From assembly GCF_026341815.1 (NCBI RefSeq), contig NZ_JAPENX010000001.1, positions 1,674,001 through 1,738,000 on the forward strand: 64,000 nt of DNA. Reading direction: 5' to 3'. Under the pieces are notes generated by a model. The model ran no database searches. It was not told the origin of the DNA and worked only from the letters and a program-made list of their open reading frames with translations. The stretch comes from Streptomyces sp. NBC_00572 (GTDB lineage: Bacteria; Actinomycetota; Actinomycetes; Streptomycetales; Streptomycetaceae). The translations under genes and the position numbers were made by a program. Positions 27,943-37,231 of this stretch are shown here, piece by piece (positions within the stretch are counted from its first letter, which is position 1; every line of letters starts with the position of its first letter).

Positions 27943-28634
27943 GCCTCCGACTCCCTGATCAACGCGGGGAGTTCGGCGACCGAGGCGAGGACGTGCGTCG
28001 CGCCGTGTTCCTTGAGCGCCGCCTCGTCGTGCGCGCCCGTCAGGACGCCCGCGACGATCCCGGCGCCCGAGCGGACCCCGCTGAGCATGTCGTACGAGGT
28101 GTCGCCCGCGACCACGAGCTGTCGGACGTCGTCCACGGCTCCCGTACGGAGGAGGGCCGCGAGGACCATGTCCGGGTACGGGCGCCCCCGGCCGCCGGCG
28201 TCCGCCGGGCAGAGGGTCAGCTCGACCAGGTGCCGCCAGCCGAGCGCGTCGAGGATGGCGTCCTGGGTGACCCGGGCGAATCCGGTGGTGAGGACCACCG
28301 TCCGGCCCTGGTCCTTCAGCTCGGCGATCGCCTCGGCCGCGCCGGGGATCGGGGCGATCCGTCCGCCGGAGACCAGCTCTCCGTACGCCGCCTCGAAGGC
28401 GAGGTTGGCCTGCTGGGCGCGGGTCTCGTCGCCGCCGAAGAGGTGGCGGAAGACGGAGATCTTGGACTCGCCCATGGTGGCGCGGACGTAGTCGATCATC
28501 GTGGCCGGGTCTTCGCCGAGGCGCTCGGCGGCGGCGGTGAAGGCCTGCTCGACGAGGCCGCCGTCGGCGACGGTGGTGCCGGCCATGTCCAGTACGACGA
28601 GGTGGTGCTTGGGGTTCTCGGTCACGGTGTTCAC
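27939..28634 (-). CDS. Phosphonatase-like HAD hydrolase
   Basis: A 231-residue HAD hydrolase close to phosphonoacetaldehyde hydrolase (PhnX). GTG 28634 shares GTGA with the stop of the oxidase; GTG 28625 is an alternative. The nucleophile motif is VVLDMAGTTV (Asp16), matching the DxAGT pattern of phosphonatases rather than the usual DxDGT. Motif II is VVLTTGF, and motif IV is VVAGDTSYDM. In true PhnX a cap-domain Lys makes a Schiff base; I cannot confirm that residue here. It probably cleaves the C-P bond of a compound produced by the FAD oxidase, such as phosphonoacetaldehyde, but it could act on a related product (TIGR03351-type, recalled from memory). Confidence 0.85.
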   Translation of the reverse strand: MNTVTENPKHHLVVLDMAGTTVADGGLVEQAFTAAAERLGEDPATMIDYVRATMGESKISVFRHLFGGDETRAQQANLAFEAAYGELVSGGRIAPIPGAAEAIAELKDQGRTVVLTTGFARVTQDAILDALGWRHLVELTLCPADAGGRGRPYPDMVLAALLRTGAVDDVRQLVVAGDTSYDMLSGVRSGAGIVAGVLTGAHDEAALKEHGATHVLASVAELPALIRESEA

Positions 28635-29767
28635 CAGCCCAGTTCGTTCGCGGTGGTCTCGGCGATGGCGGGCGAGCAGGTCATGCCGCGGCCGCCGGGC
28701 CCGGTCACCAGCCACACGCCGTCGCGGACCCGCTGACGGTGGACGACCCGGCTGGTGTCGACGCACTGCGCGTACACCCCGGCCCAGCGGCGCTTGATCT
28801 TCGGCAGCGGGCGGCCGAGGAAGGACTCGACGACGCGGGTGAGGTGCTCGTAGGGGTCTTCGAGGGTGTCGAAGGCGAAGGGGTGCTCGTACTCGTGGGT
28901 GTCGCCGATGGTCAGTCCGCCGTCGAGGCGCTGCACCATGAGCAGCTGCATCTTGTGGGCGGCGGCGGTCGGGTCCTGCGGCTGACCGGCCTGGAGGGCG
29001 TCCAGGGCCCCGGAGGCGTAGGCCGGGTAGTAGCGGAAGGAGTCGGCGTCGGCGACGGAGGTGGTGAGCGGCTCGCCGAGGGGCTCGGTCTGCATCATCT
29101 GGAGGCGGACCCGGCGGACGGGTATCTCGCCGGCGACCTCGCGGACGAGGCCGGAGAGCGCGGCGCCGGTGCACAGGACGACGGCGTCGCCGCTGTGGAT
29201 GTCGCCGTGGTCGTCGCGGACGGCATTCTCTCCGACGACGTCACGGACCTCGCGGTTCGGCAGGAAGGTGTACTTCCCGGTGGCCAGGAGGGCCTCGCGG
29301 AGGGCGAGTTGCGCGAGGCGGGGCTCGACGGCGGCGTCCCGCTCGCACCAGAGCGCCGCCTCGGCCCCTCCGTTCGCGAAGGCGCCGCGCAGGGCGGGGT
29401 TGACCGCGAGGGCCTCGGTGGCCGTCAGCAGCTTGTAGCCGCGGGCGGCGGCGTCGGGTCGGGCCACGGCGGCCTCGGCGACGGCGAGTTCCAGCTCGTT
29501 CCGTACGGGGGTGAGGGAGCCGACGGCCCGGAAGCCCAGGCCGGGGACCCGGGCCCCGATGCCCTCCCAGAGTTCCCGGGCGCGCAGGGCGGTGTCGAGC
29601 TCCTCCCCGCCTGCCCGTCCGCTCACCCAGATCTGGCCGAAGTTGCGGAGGGATGCCCCGCGCGCCTCGGCCTCGCGCTCGATGTGTACGACCTCATGGC
29701 CGCGTTCCACTGCGTGCCAGGCGTGCATGGTTCCCACCACGCCGGCTCCTACGACGATCACCTTCAT
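28631..29767 (-). CDS. FAD-dependent oxidoreductase of phosphonate clusters
   Basis: A 378-residue D-amino-acid-oxidase-fold enzyme. ATG 29767 is used because the TTG at 29839 has no support and would precede the Rossmann motif by 30 residues. The FAD motif VIVVGAGVVGTMHA (7-12) is N-terminal, and GPGGRGMTCSP near the C-terminus closes the FAD site. This family (TIGR03364, recalled) occurs next to phosphonatase-like hydrolases and 2-AEP transporters. Related FAD oxidases are reported to oxidise 2-aminoethylphosphonate or its N-methyl form to phosphonoacetaldehyde. The substrate here is inferred from context. It is the first structural gene of the operon, downstream of the GntR gene. Confidence 0.85.
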   Translation of the reverse strand: MKVIVVGAGVVGTMHAWHAVERGHEVVHIEREAEARGASLRNFGQIWVSGRAGGEELDTALRARELWEGIGARVPGLGFRAVGSLTPVRNELELAVAEAAVARPDAAARGYKLLTATEALAVNPALRGAFANGGAEAALWCERDAAVEPRLAQLALREALLATGKYTFLPNREVRDVVGENAVRDDHGDIHSGDAVVLCTGAALSGLVREVAGEIPVRRVRLQMMQTEPLGEPLTTSVADADSFRYYPAYASGALDALQAGQPQDPTAAAHKMQLLMVQRLDGGLTIGDTHEYEHPFAFDTLEDPYEHLTRVVESFLGRPLPKIKRRWAGVYAQCVDTSRVVHRQRVRDGVWLVTGPGGRGMTCSPAIAETTANELGW

Positions 29768-29928
29768 GCCGTCGACGGTCGTGGGGGCGGGTGTCCCGGA
29801 CGGGGCCGGTGGGCGACGGGACGGTGAACGGACCGACAAGCTTGGACCAGACCCGTTACCTTCTCGTGACCTGCAGGGTGGGTGGGTTGTGATGTTTTTC
29901 GGCGTTTGGCCCGCCGCTCGGCCCCCGA

Positions 29929-30696
29929 TCAGCCCCGCTGCCCCAGGTGGGCGGTGAAGCTGAAGCGGTCGCCGCGGTAGAGGGTGCGGACCCGCTCCAG
30001 GGGCCGCCCGGCGGTGTCCCGGGACACGCGGTGGAGCAGCAGCATCGGGAGCGCCGGCGGGGTGCCGATGAGGAGGGCCTCACGGGGGGTCGCGAGCACC
30101 GTCTCGATGCGTTCGTCGGCGTCACCGAAGGAGATGCCGAGGCGGTCGTGGAGGTAGGAGTAGAAGGAGGAGTCCGGGTCGAACTCGGTGTCCAGGTGCG
30201 GGGCGCGGGCCTCGGAGACGTACGTGCTCTCCAGGCCGACCCGCTCGTCGTCGGCGAGCAGCACCCGCTCCATGTGCCAGACGGGCTCGCCGCGTTCGGC
30301 GCCGACCTCGGGGGCGAGCGCCTCCGGGCAGGGGAACCGGTCGAGCGAGATGAGGCTGCGGCCGGGGCGGAGGCCCTGCCGACGGACGCCCTCCGTGTAG
30401 CTCGCGAGCGAGAGCGGCTGTTCGAGCTTGGGGCCCGCGACGACCGTGCCCCGGCCCTGGCGGCGCAGCCGCCCCTCCAGGAGGAGTTCGCGCAGCGCCT
30501 GCCGGACGGTCTCGCGGGACACCTCGTACCGGACGGCGAGGTCGCGCTCGGTGGGCAGCAGCCCGCCCTCCCCCAACTCGTCGACCATCAGGGCGAGTTT
30601 CGCCTTGACGGCGTAGTACTTGGGCACGCGGCCGTGCTCCGGGATGCCGGAGTTGACGGGCGCGCCGGGGGTGCCGGGGGCGTTCTGGTAGTTCAC
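29929..30696 (-). CDS. GntR/UTRA family regulator of the phosphonate cluster
   Basis: A 255-residue repressor. The GTG start at 30696 has no clear ribosome site and may be leaderless. An N-terminal wHTH (about 25-92) reads KAKLALMVDELGEGGLLPTE, RDLAVRYEVSRETVRQALREL and GRLRRQGRGTVVA. The C-terminal UTRA domain (about 110-245), with ERVLLADDERVGLESTYVSE and IETVLATPREALLIG, binds a small ligand. It lies directly upstream on the same strand of the FAD oxidase operon. It probably represses the operon until its substrate or a degradation product is present. The operator may lie in the 161-base gap, which contains GGTCTGGTCC (minus strand). Confidence 0.88.
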   Translation of the reverse strand: MNYQNAPGTPGAPVNSGIPEHGRVPKYYAVKAKLALMVDELGEGGLLPTERDLAVRYEVSRETVRQALRELLLEGRLRRQGRGTVVAGPKLEQPLSLASYTEGVRRQGLRPGRSLISLDRFPCPEALAPEVGAERGEPVWHMERVLLADDERVGLESTYVSEARAPHLDTEFDPDSSFYSYLHDRLGISFGDADERIETVLATPREALLIGTPPALPMLLLHRVSRDTAGRPLERVRTLYRGDRFSFTAHLGQRG

Positions 30697-30746
30697 CGGG
30701 GGATGGTCGCAGACGGGGATGAACGGGAAGGTGTACGCACCATGAC

Positions 30747-31733
30747 TCAGCGGTGCCGGGGACGGCGGCGGGCGGCGCGGACGAGGACGGCGCCGAGGAG
30801 GACGAGCGCGGCGGCGAGGGGCACCAGGAGCTTGGCGTGGTCCTCCGACTCCCTTCCCGTGTCGGCGAGTTCGCGGTCCGGGCCGGCGAGTACGAGGTCC
30901 CCCGGGTCCGCGGCGGTGGAGCCGGGCGGCCGGGGCGTGGCCCCGGGGGGTCGCGAGGGGGCGACCGGGCCGGACGTGGCGGATGTGTCAGGTGCGGGCT
31001 CGTCGGTTCCGATGGAGCGGTCCGGTGCGGCGGAACTCACGGTCAGGCGGTAGTCGCCGGACTCGCCGACCCAGTCGCCGTCGGCGCCCCGGCGCTGGAC
31101 GACCGCGGCGTTCACGACGACCTCGTCGGGGGCGGTCTCCGCGCGGAAGCCGAGCCGTACGGGGATGGTGAGGGTCCGGCCCGCGGGCACCATGAAGCCG
31201 TCGAAGCCGTCCGGGCCCTCGGAGCCGCCGGAGCTCTCGGAGCCTTCGGGTCCGGTGAACACGCCGACCTTCTCGGCCCGTTCGGTCGCCTCGAAGGTCA
31301 CGGGACGCCAGCGCGCGGCCCCGGCGTCGTAGAACTCGAACCGGATCTGTTCCGGCCGCAGCACCCCCCGCTCGTCGGTGAGGACCAGCACGGGGTGGAT
31401 GCCCGAACAGGTGGCGTCCGTGGTGTTGGTGAGATCGAGCTTCCACTCCTGGAGGCTGCCGCCTGCGGGATAGTCCACCGGGCCGCCGTGGATCCAGGTG
31501 TCGAGGGGGAAGGTCGAGCCGGCCGGGGTGCCGCAGGTGGGCGCGGGGGGATCGGGGGCGGGAATGTCGGGAGCGGCCTGCGCCGGGGCGGGGGCCGTCG
31601 TGGAGGGCGCCGAGGGGGCCTGCGCGGTCAGGGCGGGGGACGCCAGGGCCAGGTGGGCCGTCGCGGTGGCCGCCAGCGCGGCCGCCGTGGTCAGGGCGCG
31701 GGCGCTGCGCGGTCGCAGGGGGGCGGATGCCAT
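30747..31733 (-). CDS. Secreted surface protein with LADTG sorting signal
   Basis: A 328-residue secreted protein: a signal peptide, then an Ala/Pro-rich region, a globular domain (about 66-235) with two Cys and paired beta strands (WKLDLTNTTDATCSGIHPVLV, TLTIPVRLGFR), a Pro-rich wall-spanning stalk, and the C-terminal LADTG motif (about 289-293) followed by a membrane segment and RRRPRHR. LAxTG is the signal used by actinobacterial class E sortases; a class E sortase is encoded at 43859. The surface function is unknown. It is the first gene after the GntR regulator but reads on its own. Confidence 0.88.
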   Translation of the reverse strand: MASAPLRPRSARALTTAAALAATATAHLALASPALTAQAPSAPSTTAPAPAQAAPDIPAPDPPAPTCGTPAGSTFPLDTWIHGGPVDYPAGGSLQEWKLDLTNTTDATCSGIHPVLVLTDERGVLRPEQIRFEFYDAGAARWRPVTFEATERAEKVGVFTGPEGSESSGGSEGPDGFDGFMVPAGRTLTIPVRLGFRAETAPDEVVVNAAVVQRRGADGDWVGESGDYRLTVSSAAPDRSIGTDEPAPDTSATSGPVAPSRPPGATPRPPGSTAADPGDLVLAGPDRELADTGRESEDHAKLLVPLAAALVLLGAVLVRAARRRPRHR

Positions 31734-31889
31734 GGGCCGGGCCTTTGCTGTTCGCGGACGTACGGATCGGCCGCGACGCTGCCATGCCGCAGGGGCGACG
31801 ACCGGGCAGCGACACCGTGTCCGCCCCCGGACGGCCCGGCCGATCCGCCCGATCGGCCTACTGTCGTACGTACCGCTTTACCTCTCTGC

Positions 31890-32966
31890 CTACTTCCCGA
31901 AGATCGGGGCGAGGATCAGCCACGCGGCCCCGTCCGCCACCGCGTCCCGCTCCCCCGCCACCCCCACCGGGGCCGTCAGGCCGAGCCCGGCCAGGACCTC
32001 CCGCACCCCTGTCGCGAACACCTCCGGCGCGGCGAGCACCACCCGGCCGCCGAGCAGGACCTGGTCGATGTCCAGGAGGCGTACGAGGTTGGCCGCGCCC
32101 TCGCCGAGGATGCGCGCCGCCTCGGCCAGGTCGCCGCGCGCGACCGCCGCCAGGCACAGGACCTCCAGGCAGCCGCGCCCGCCGCAGCCGCACGGGGGCC
32201 CGTCGAGCTGGACGGTCTGATGGCCGAGTTCGCCCGCGCCCGTCCTGTCGCCCCGTAGCGGCGCCCCGCCGAGGACGAGGCCCGCGCCCAGACCCGTACC
32301 GAGGTGGACGTACGCGAAGGAACCGGGGGCGGCGGGGCGGACGGCGAGGCCGAGGGCGGCGGCGTTGGTGTCCTTGTCGAGGACGACGGGCAGTCCGAGG
32401 CGCCGGGTCAGCTCCTCGCGGACGGGATGGCCGTCCCACTCGGGGAATCCCGTCACCCGCCCCGGCACGCCCGCGCGGTGGTCGAGCGGTCCGGGCATCG
32501 CGAGCCCGGCGCCGAGGACCGCGCCGGGCGCCTCGGCCACGAGGTCCCGCACCTCCTCCGTGACCGCGTCCAGGACCGGCCCCGCCCCCGCCCCCAGGTC
32601 CAGCGCGCACCGACGCAGGGCGACGGCGGTGCCCGCGAGGTCGGCGAGGAGGAGGGTCAGCTCGTCGCGGTCGAGGTGGACGCCGACCGCGTACCCGGCG
32701 GTGGGGACGAGCCGCAGGACCGTGCGCGGCTTGCCGCCGGTCGAGGCGCGGTGGCCGGCCTCCGCCGCAAGGCCCTCGGTCCGGAGCCGCGCGGTGATCT
32801 TGCTGACGGCCTGCGGGGTGAGCCCGGTCCGCTCGGCGAGCTCCAGACGGCTGATGCCGTCCTCCCCGGCCGTACGCAGCAGGTCGAGCACCAGCGCGGC
32901 GTTGTGGCTGCGCAGCGCCGGCACGTTCACTCCGCGCGCCGACCCGCTCACTCCACCGTCCGGCAT
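31890..32966 (-). CDS. ROK family transcriptional regulator
   Basis: A 358-residue repressor of the NagC/XylR group. ATG 32966 has GGTGGAG five bases upstream; GTG 32993 is the longer alternative. The N-terminal wHTH (about 15-75) contains DGISRLELAERTGLTPQAVS and a wing. The ROK domain has an ATP/sugar-binding GVHLDRDELTLLLADLAG, the active-site-like DKDTNAAALG, HLGTGLGAGLVLGG, and the zinc motif CGCGGRGCLE. Sugar-binding residues are present, so it may be a sugar sensor. It is divergent from the Gfo/Idh/MocA oxidoreductase, and the 83-base promoter region is probably shared. Confidence 0.9.
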   Translation of the reverse strand: MPDGGVSGSARGVNVPALRSHNAALVLDLLRTAGEDGISRLELAERTGLTPQAVSKITARLRTEGLAAEAGHRASTGGKPRTVLRLVPTAGYAVGVHLDRDELTLLLADLAGTAVALRRCALDLGAGAGPVLDAVTEEVRDLVAEAPGAVLGAGLAMPGPLDHRAGVPGRVTGFPEWDGHPVREELTRRLGLPVVLDKDTNAAALGLAVRPAAPGSFAYVHLGTGLGAGLVLGGAPLRGDRTGAGELGHQTVQLDGPPCGCGGRGCLEVLCLAAVARGDLAEAARILGEGAANLVRLLDIDQVLLGGRVVLAAPEVFATGVREVLAGLGLTAPVGVAGERDAVADGAAWLILAPIFGK

Positions 32967-33049
32967 GTTCACTCCACCCAGGTCCGTCTTCACCTGCCCA
33001 TTGTCGCTGTCGCTTGCACTTTGGCAACACCGTTGCTTAAGTGAGATAC

Positions 33050-34186
33050 ATGACTGGCACCGACATGACCGGCACGGGCGTCACCGGCCCCGGCCCGACG
33101 GGCACCTCCCCCCGCACCCCCCTCCGCGTCGGACTCGTCGGCTACGGCCTCGCGGGCTCCGTCTTCCACGCCCCGCTGATCGCCGCCTCCGAGGACCTCG
33201 TCCTCGCCGCGGTCACCACCGGCAACCCCGAGCGGGCCGCCGAGGCCCGCGCCGCCCACCCCGGCATCCGGATCGTCGCCACCCCCGAGGAGCTGTGGGA
33301 GGACGGGGCTGCGGACGAGCTCGACCTGATCGTCGTCGCCTCCCCCAACAAGACGCACGTCGCGATCGCCACGGCCGCCCTGGAGGCCGGCCTCCCGGTC
33401 GTCGTCGACAAGCCGCTGGCCGGGACCGCCGCCGAGGCCCGCGCCCTCGCCGCCCTCGCCGAGGAGCGGGGCCTGCTGCTCTCCGTCTTCCAGAACCGCC
33501 GCTGGGACAACGACTTCCGCACCCTGCGCCGGCTCCTCGACGAGGACGAGCTCGGCGAGGTCCAGCGCTTCGAGTCCCGCTTCGAGCGCTGGCGTCCGCT
33601 ACCCAAGGGCGGCTGGCGGGAGTCAGGCGCGCCCACGGAGATCGGCGGGCTCCTCTACGACCTCGGCAGCCACGTCGTCGACCAGGCGCTCGTCCTCTTC
33701 GGCCCGGTGGTCTCGGTGTACGCCGAGTCGGACGTGCGCCGGCCGGGCGCCGAGGCCGACGACGACACCTTCCTCGCGCTCACCCACGCGAACGGCGTCC
33801 GCTCGCACCTGTACGTCAGCGCCACCACCGCCCAGCTCGGCCCCCGCTTCCGGGTGCTCGGGCAGCGTGCGGGCTTCGTGAAGTACGGCCTCGACCCGCA
33901 GGAGGCCGACCTGCGCGAGGGACTGCGGCCCGTGCCGGGCGCGGTGTGGGGCGTGGAACCGAAGGAGCTGTGGGGCCGGCTCGGCGCCGGCGAGTCGCCG
34001 CTGACCGGCGGCGGAACCCCGGTCGAGTCGCTGCCGGGCGACTACCCGGCGTACTACGCGGCCGTCGCCGCCGCCCTGCGCGGCACGGGCGAGAACCCGG
34101 TGACGGCGCACGAGGCCGCGGCCGCGCTCGACGTCCTGGAGGCGGCGAGGAAGTCCGCCCGCGAGGGAATCACGGTGACGCTGTGA
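33050..34186 (+). CDS. Gfo/Idh/MocA family oxidoreductase
   Basis: A 378-residue NAD(P)-dependent dehydrogenase of the sugar or inositol type. ATG 33050 is preferred over GTG 33041 because AAGTGAG precedes it. The Rossmann motif GLVGYGLAGSVFHAP is at about 28-42. The EKP-like motif appears as VVVDKPLAG, and the conserved His of the active site is in DLGSHVVDQ. The C-terminal domain is an open beta sheet. The product overlaps the next gene by four bases (GTGA) and is divergent from the ROK repressor, which suggests that this pair is induced by a sugar. The substrate is not known. Confidence 0.92.
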   Translation: MTGTDMTGTGVTGPGPTGTSPRTPLRVGLVGYGLAGSVFHAPLIAASEDLVLAAVTTGNPERAAEARAAHPGIRIVATPEELWEDGAADELDLIVVASPNKTHVAIATAALEAGLPVVVDKPLAGTAAEARALAALAEERGLLLSVFQNRRWDNDFRTLRRLLDEDELGEVQRFESRFERWRPLPKGGWRESGAPTEIGGLLYDLGSHVVDQALVLFGPVVSVYAESDVRRPGAEADDDTFLALTHANGVRSHLYVSATTAQLGPRFRVLGQRAGFVKYGLDPQEADLREGLRPVPGAVWGVEPKELWGRLGAGESPLTGGGTPVESLPGDYPAYYAAVAAALRGTGENPVTAHEAAAALDVLEAARKSAREGITVTL

Positions 34187-34668
34187 GCGGCCAGGAGGTC
34201 CTTGAGCTGGAGGCCCAGGAAGCACGCCTCGTCCTCCCCCGCTTCACGTACGAGGACGCCTGGACGCTCGGGACCCTGCTCGTCGGCATGGCGCGCGAGC
34301 GCCGGGCCCCGGTGGCGATCGACATCCGGCGCGGGCCGCAGCAGCTCTTCCACTGCGCGCTGCCGGGGTCGAGCGCGGACAACGACGCCTGGATCGACCG
34401 CAAGCGACGGGTCGTCGAGCGGTACGGCGTGAGCTCGTTCCTGGTCGGTGCCCGGTTCCGTGCCAAGGGGACGACCTTCGAGGCGTCCTCGCGCCTCGAC
34501 CCCGACCGGTACGCGGCGCACGGCGGCGCGTTCCCGGTCGCGGTCGAGGGCGTGGGCGTGATCGGCTCGGTCACGGTCTCGGGGCTGCCGCAGGCCGAGG
34601 ACCACGCCATGGTCGTCGAGGCGCTGGAGCGCCTGCTCAGTTCGTCCGGCGCCGACGACGCCGGCTGA
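34183..34668 (+). CDS. Heme-degrading-domain / UPF0303-type protein
   Basis: A 161-residue protein. The GTG at 34183 shares GTGA with the oxidoreductase stop. It resembles the UPF0303/Haem_degrading family (PF03928 fold, as in HbpS-type proteins), with [31 protein letters not shown] and [21 protein letters not shown]. Members are found next to oxidoreductases of the upstream type. A heme role is shown for some relatives but cannot be assumed. It has no signal peptide. Its 3' end overlaps the convergent surface-protein gene by 32 bases. Confidence 0.85.
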   Translation: MSGQEVLELEAQEARLVLPRFTYEDAWTLGTLLVGMARERRAPVAIDIRRGPQQLFHCALPGSSADNDAWIDRKRRVVERYGVSSFLVGARFRAKGTTFEASSRLDPDRYAAHGGAFPVAVEGVGVIGSVTVSGLPQAEDHAMVVEALERLLSSSGADDAG

Positions 34669-36148
34669 CGATCACGAGCGCGCCGCCGCCGAGGGCGAGA
34701 CCGACGGCGGTGGCGCCCATGATGATCTGCCCGGTGCCCGAACCGGTGTCGGGGAGCTCGCCGTCGGGGCCGTGGTGGCCGCCGCCGGAGTTCCCGTTGC
34801 CGCCGTTGCCGCCGCTGTCGTCGCCGTGGCCGCCGTCACCGCCGCCGTTCGACGAGCCGCCGTTCGACGAGCCGCCGTTCGACGATCCACCGTTCGACGA
34901 TCCACCGTTCGACCAGCCGCCGGTCGTGTGGTCGGTGGGAGTGGGCGTCGGCCTGGTCGGAGTCGGAGTCGGCGTCGGATCCGTCGGGGTCGGCGTCGGA
35001 TCCGTCGGATTGGGCGTCGGGTCCGTCGGGGTCGGCGTCGGATCCGTGGGCGTCGGGGTCGGGGTCGGCGTGGGGGTCGTACAGCCGGGCAGGTCGCCGT
35101 TGAACGGGTAGGCGTGGATCTCCTGGCCACCGCCGCCGCTGGTCTCCGAGGCGTGCGTCAGGTTTCCGGTGGTGAAGAAACGGCCGTTCATGCCCGGCAT
35201 GGTGACGGTCGTCGTGCTGGCCTGGTTACCGATGAGCACACTGCCCGCGAACTGGGCCGTGCCCTCGAACGTGACGGTGGTGGCGTCGGGGAAGTTCCAC
35301 AGGACCCGCTCGCGCAGCCCGTCCGGCAGCTGGTTGATGTACGTGTCGACGGTGCGGTCGGCGCCGAGGATGTTGACGAGGACGGTCGCGTTCGCCGGGA
35401 TCTTGTCGAAGCGGATGCCCTGCTGCCCGCCGCGCGTGGACTCCAGGTCGAAGTCGACGTTGAAGACCTGGAGCTTCGACGTGCCGTCACCCGTGAAGAC
35501 CGTCTCGGTGCCGTTGTTCTTGGCGGTGCCCGTGGGGGTGCGGGAGGCGCCGTTCACGTACGCGTAGCACTGGCTCGCGTCGGTGAGCTGACCGCGGAGG
35601 GCGGTATACGGGTCGGCGGCCGCCGCGTCGTGCACCGGAGCGGGCGCCACCGTGCCGGAGAGCGCGCCGCCGTACCGTACGACGCCCCTGACCGATCCCT
35701 CCTCGGCGAGCAGGCGCTGGCCGGTGGCGACCTTCAGGTCCTTGCCGACGGTGAGGAAGTCGGTGCCGTTGTCCGGCGGGACGCGCGAGCCGACGCCCGC
35801 GACGCCGACGTTGTAGACGCTGGAGCCGCCGGCGCGCTTGTTCATGTCGAAGCCGCCGAGGACGACGACCTTGCCCTCGGCCTCGGCGGCGGCCTCGCGG
35901 ACGAGCATGTCGCCGCCGACGTAGACGTTGATGTTGTTGTCGCGGTACGTGACCTCGCCGCTGCCGATGTCGGGGTAGGGGCCCGTGGGGCACTTCCCCG
36001 GCAGGCAGGGGCCGAGGCCGCCCGGCAGCGGGTCGGCCCAGCCGTTGACGGCCAGCGCGCCGATCAGGGCGGTCGCCGCGATCGTGGAGGCGGCGATGAC
36101 GGCGAGACGGCGCCGGTCACGTCGTCGCTCGTGCGGAGTGAGTCTCAT
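34637..36148 (-). CDS. Choice-of-anchor A protein with LPDTG wall anchor
   Basis: A 503-residue surface protein. ATG 36148 is used; the in-frame TTG at 36157 is less plausible, and there is no strong ribosome site. An N-terminal signal or anchor (about 20-40) leads to a choice-of-anchor A adhesin-like domain (about 60-330, with [20 protein letters not shown] and [20 protein letters not shown]). Then come a TPTPTDP stalk, a five-unit SNGGS repeat, a Gly/His-rich region, LPDTG and a C-terminal membrane segment. It resembles surface adhesins in actinobacteria and would be a substrate for a housekeeping sortase. The ligand is unknown. Confidence 0.87.
   Translation of the reverse strand: MRLTPHERRRDRRRLAVIAASTIAATALIGALAVNGWADPLPGGLGPCLPGKCPTGPYPDIGSGEVTYRDNNINVYVGGDMLVREAAAEAEGKVVVLGGFDMNKRAGGSSVYNVGVAGVGSRVPPDNGTDFLTVGKDLKVATGQRLLAEEGSVRGVVRYGGALSGTVAPAPVHDAAAADPYTALRGQLTDASQCYAYVNGASRTPTGTAKNNGTETVFTGDGTSKLQVFNVDFDLESTRGGQQGIRFDKIPANATVLVNILGADRTVDTYINQLPDGLRERVLWNFPDATTVTFEGTAQFAGSVLIGNQASTTTVTMPGMNGRFFTTGNLTHASETSGGGGQEIHAYPFNGDLPGCTTPTPTPTPTPTDPTPTPTDPTPNPTDPTPTPTDPTPTPTPTRPTPTPTDHTTGGWSNGGSSNGGSSNGGSSNGGSSNGGGDGGHGDDSGGNGGNGNSGGGHHGPDGELPDTGSGTGQIIMGATAVGLALGGGALVIVSRRRRRRTN
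34842..34916. repeat. Five 15-bp repeats encoding SNGGS
   Basis: Units of the type ccgccgttcgacgag repeat five times with small changes (third positions of Gly and Ser codons). On the minus strand they encode the SNGGS stretch of the LPDTG protein. They follow the TPTPTDP-coding region. Confidence 0.9.
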
Positions 36149-36179
36149 ATCCGGCAATATGCAAAAAGGGTATGAAAAT

Positions 36180-36205
36180 GGCGACGCCCCACGCGGGGCG
36201 CCGCC
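36180..36205 (-). terminator. Terminator after the FAH-family gene
   Basis: On the minus strand, GGCGGCGCCCC and GGGGCGTCGCC form an 11-bp stem (one G-T pair) with a GCGT loop, followed by ATTTTC. It begins 31 bases after the stop at 36236 and ends 32 bases before the start of the surface-protein gene. Confidence 0.85.
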
Positions 36206-36235
36206 GTTTTCCCGGAGAAAAGGGGCGAGCGGTGA

Positions 36236-37093
36236 TCAGGCGCTCTTGAGCTCCTGGCGCTGCCGGCCGAGCCCGTCGACCTCCAGCTCGACGACGTCAC
36301 CGGGGCGCAGGTACGGCTTGGGCTCCGGCTGCCCCATGGCGACGCCCGCGGGGGTGCCGGTGTTGATGATGTCGCCCGGGTAGAGGGTCATGAACCGGCT
36401 GACGTACCGGACGACCTCGGCGACCGGGAAGATCTGGTCCGAGGTGTGACCGTCCTGCTTGAGCTCGCCGTTGACCCAGAGCCGGAGGCCGAGCGCCTGC
36501 GGGTCGGGCACCTCGTCGGCGGTGACCAGCCAGGGGCCGAGGGGGTTGAAGGTCTCGCAGTTCTTGCCCTTGTCCCAGGTGCCGCCGCGCTCGATCTGGA
36601 ACTCGCGCTCGGAGACGTCGTGGGCGACGGCGTACCCGGCGACGTGCGCGAGGGCTTCCTCGTCGGTCTCCAGGTAGCGGGCGGTGCGGCCGATGACGAT
36701 GGCGAGCTCCACCTCCCAGTCGGTCTTCACCGAGCCGCGCGGTACGAGCACGGTGTCGTCCGGGCCGACGACGGTGTCGGCGGCCTTGAGGAAGACGACG
36801 GGCTCGGCGGGGGTGGCCTGGCCGGTTTCGGCGGCGTGCCCGTGGTAGTTCAGCCCGATGCACACGACCTTGCCGATCCGGGCGACGGGCGGGCCGACGC
36901 GCAGCCCGGTCGCGTCGAGCGCGGGCAGCACACCGGCGCCGGCGGCGGCCCGTACCCGATCGAGGGCGGAGGCGTCGGCGAGCAGACTGCCGTCGATGTC
37001 GTCGACCAGCGCGGACAGGTCGCGAAGCGTCCCGTCCTGGTCGAGCAGGGCGGGACGCTCGGCTCCCGGCGGGCCGACACGCAGCAGCTTCAT
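36236..37093 (-). CDS. Fumarylacetoacetate hydrolase family protein
   Basis: A 285-residue enzyme. ATG 37093 has GGGAGAAG upstream. The N-terminal cap (1-75) is followed by the FAH fold with CIGLNYHGHAAETG, the metal-binding acidic pattern VKTDWEVELAIVIG and DVSEREFQIERGGTW, and the C-terminal signature INTGTPAGVAMG. The family splits or hydrates beta-diketo acids and oxaloacetate-type compounds. The short length and TDWEVELA motif fit the bacterial ureidoglycolate lyase/2-hydroxyhepta-diene-dioate isomerase-like branch. No neighbouring catabolic genes identify the pathway. Confidence 0.9.
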   Translation of the reverse strand: MKLLRVGPPGAERPALLDQDGTLRDLSALVDDIDGSLLADASALDRVRAAAGAGVLPALDATGLRVGPPVARIGKVVCIGLNYHGHAAETGQATPAEPVVFLKAADTVVGPDDTVLVPRGSVKTDWEVELAIVIGRTARYLETDEEALAHVAGYAVAHDVSEREFQIERGGTWDKGKNCETFNPLGPWLVTADEVPDPQALGLRLWVNGELKQDGHTSDQIFPVAEVVRYVSRFMTLYPGDIINTGTPAGVAMGQPEPKPYLRPGDVVELEVDGLGRQRQELKSA

Positions 37094-37231
37094 GGACTTC
37101 TCCCTGTGGTCGAGGCGGGCCCGGGAAAGGGCCCTGAGGTACCCCGGCCGATGGAGTGCGGCCATCGGAGGATTGGTCGATCCTCCAAGAGAACGGGTCA
37201 CTCTGCAAGACCCCGTTCAGCCACTGGACCC

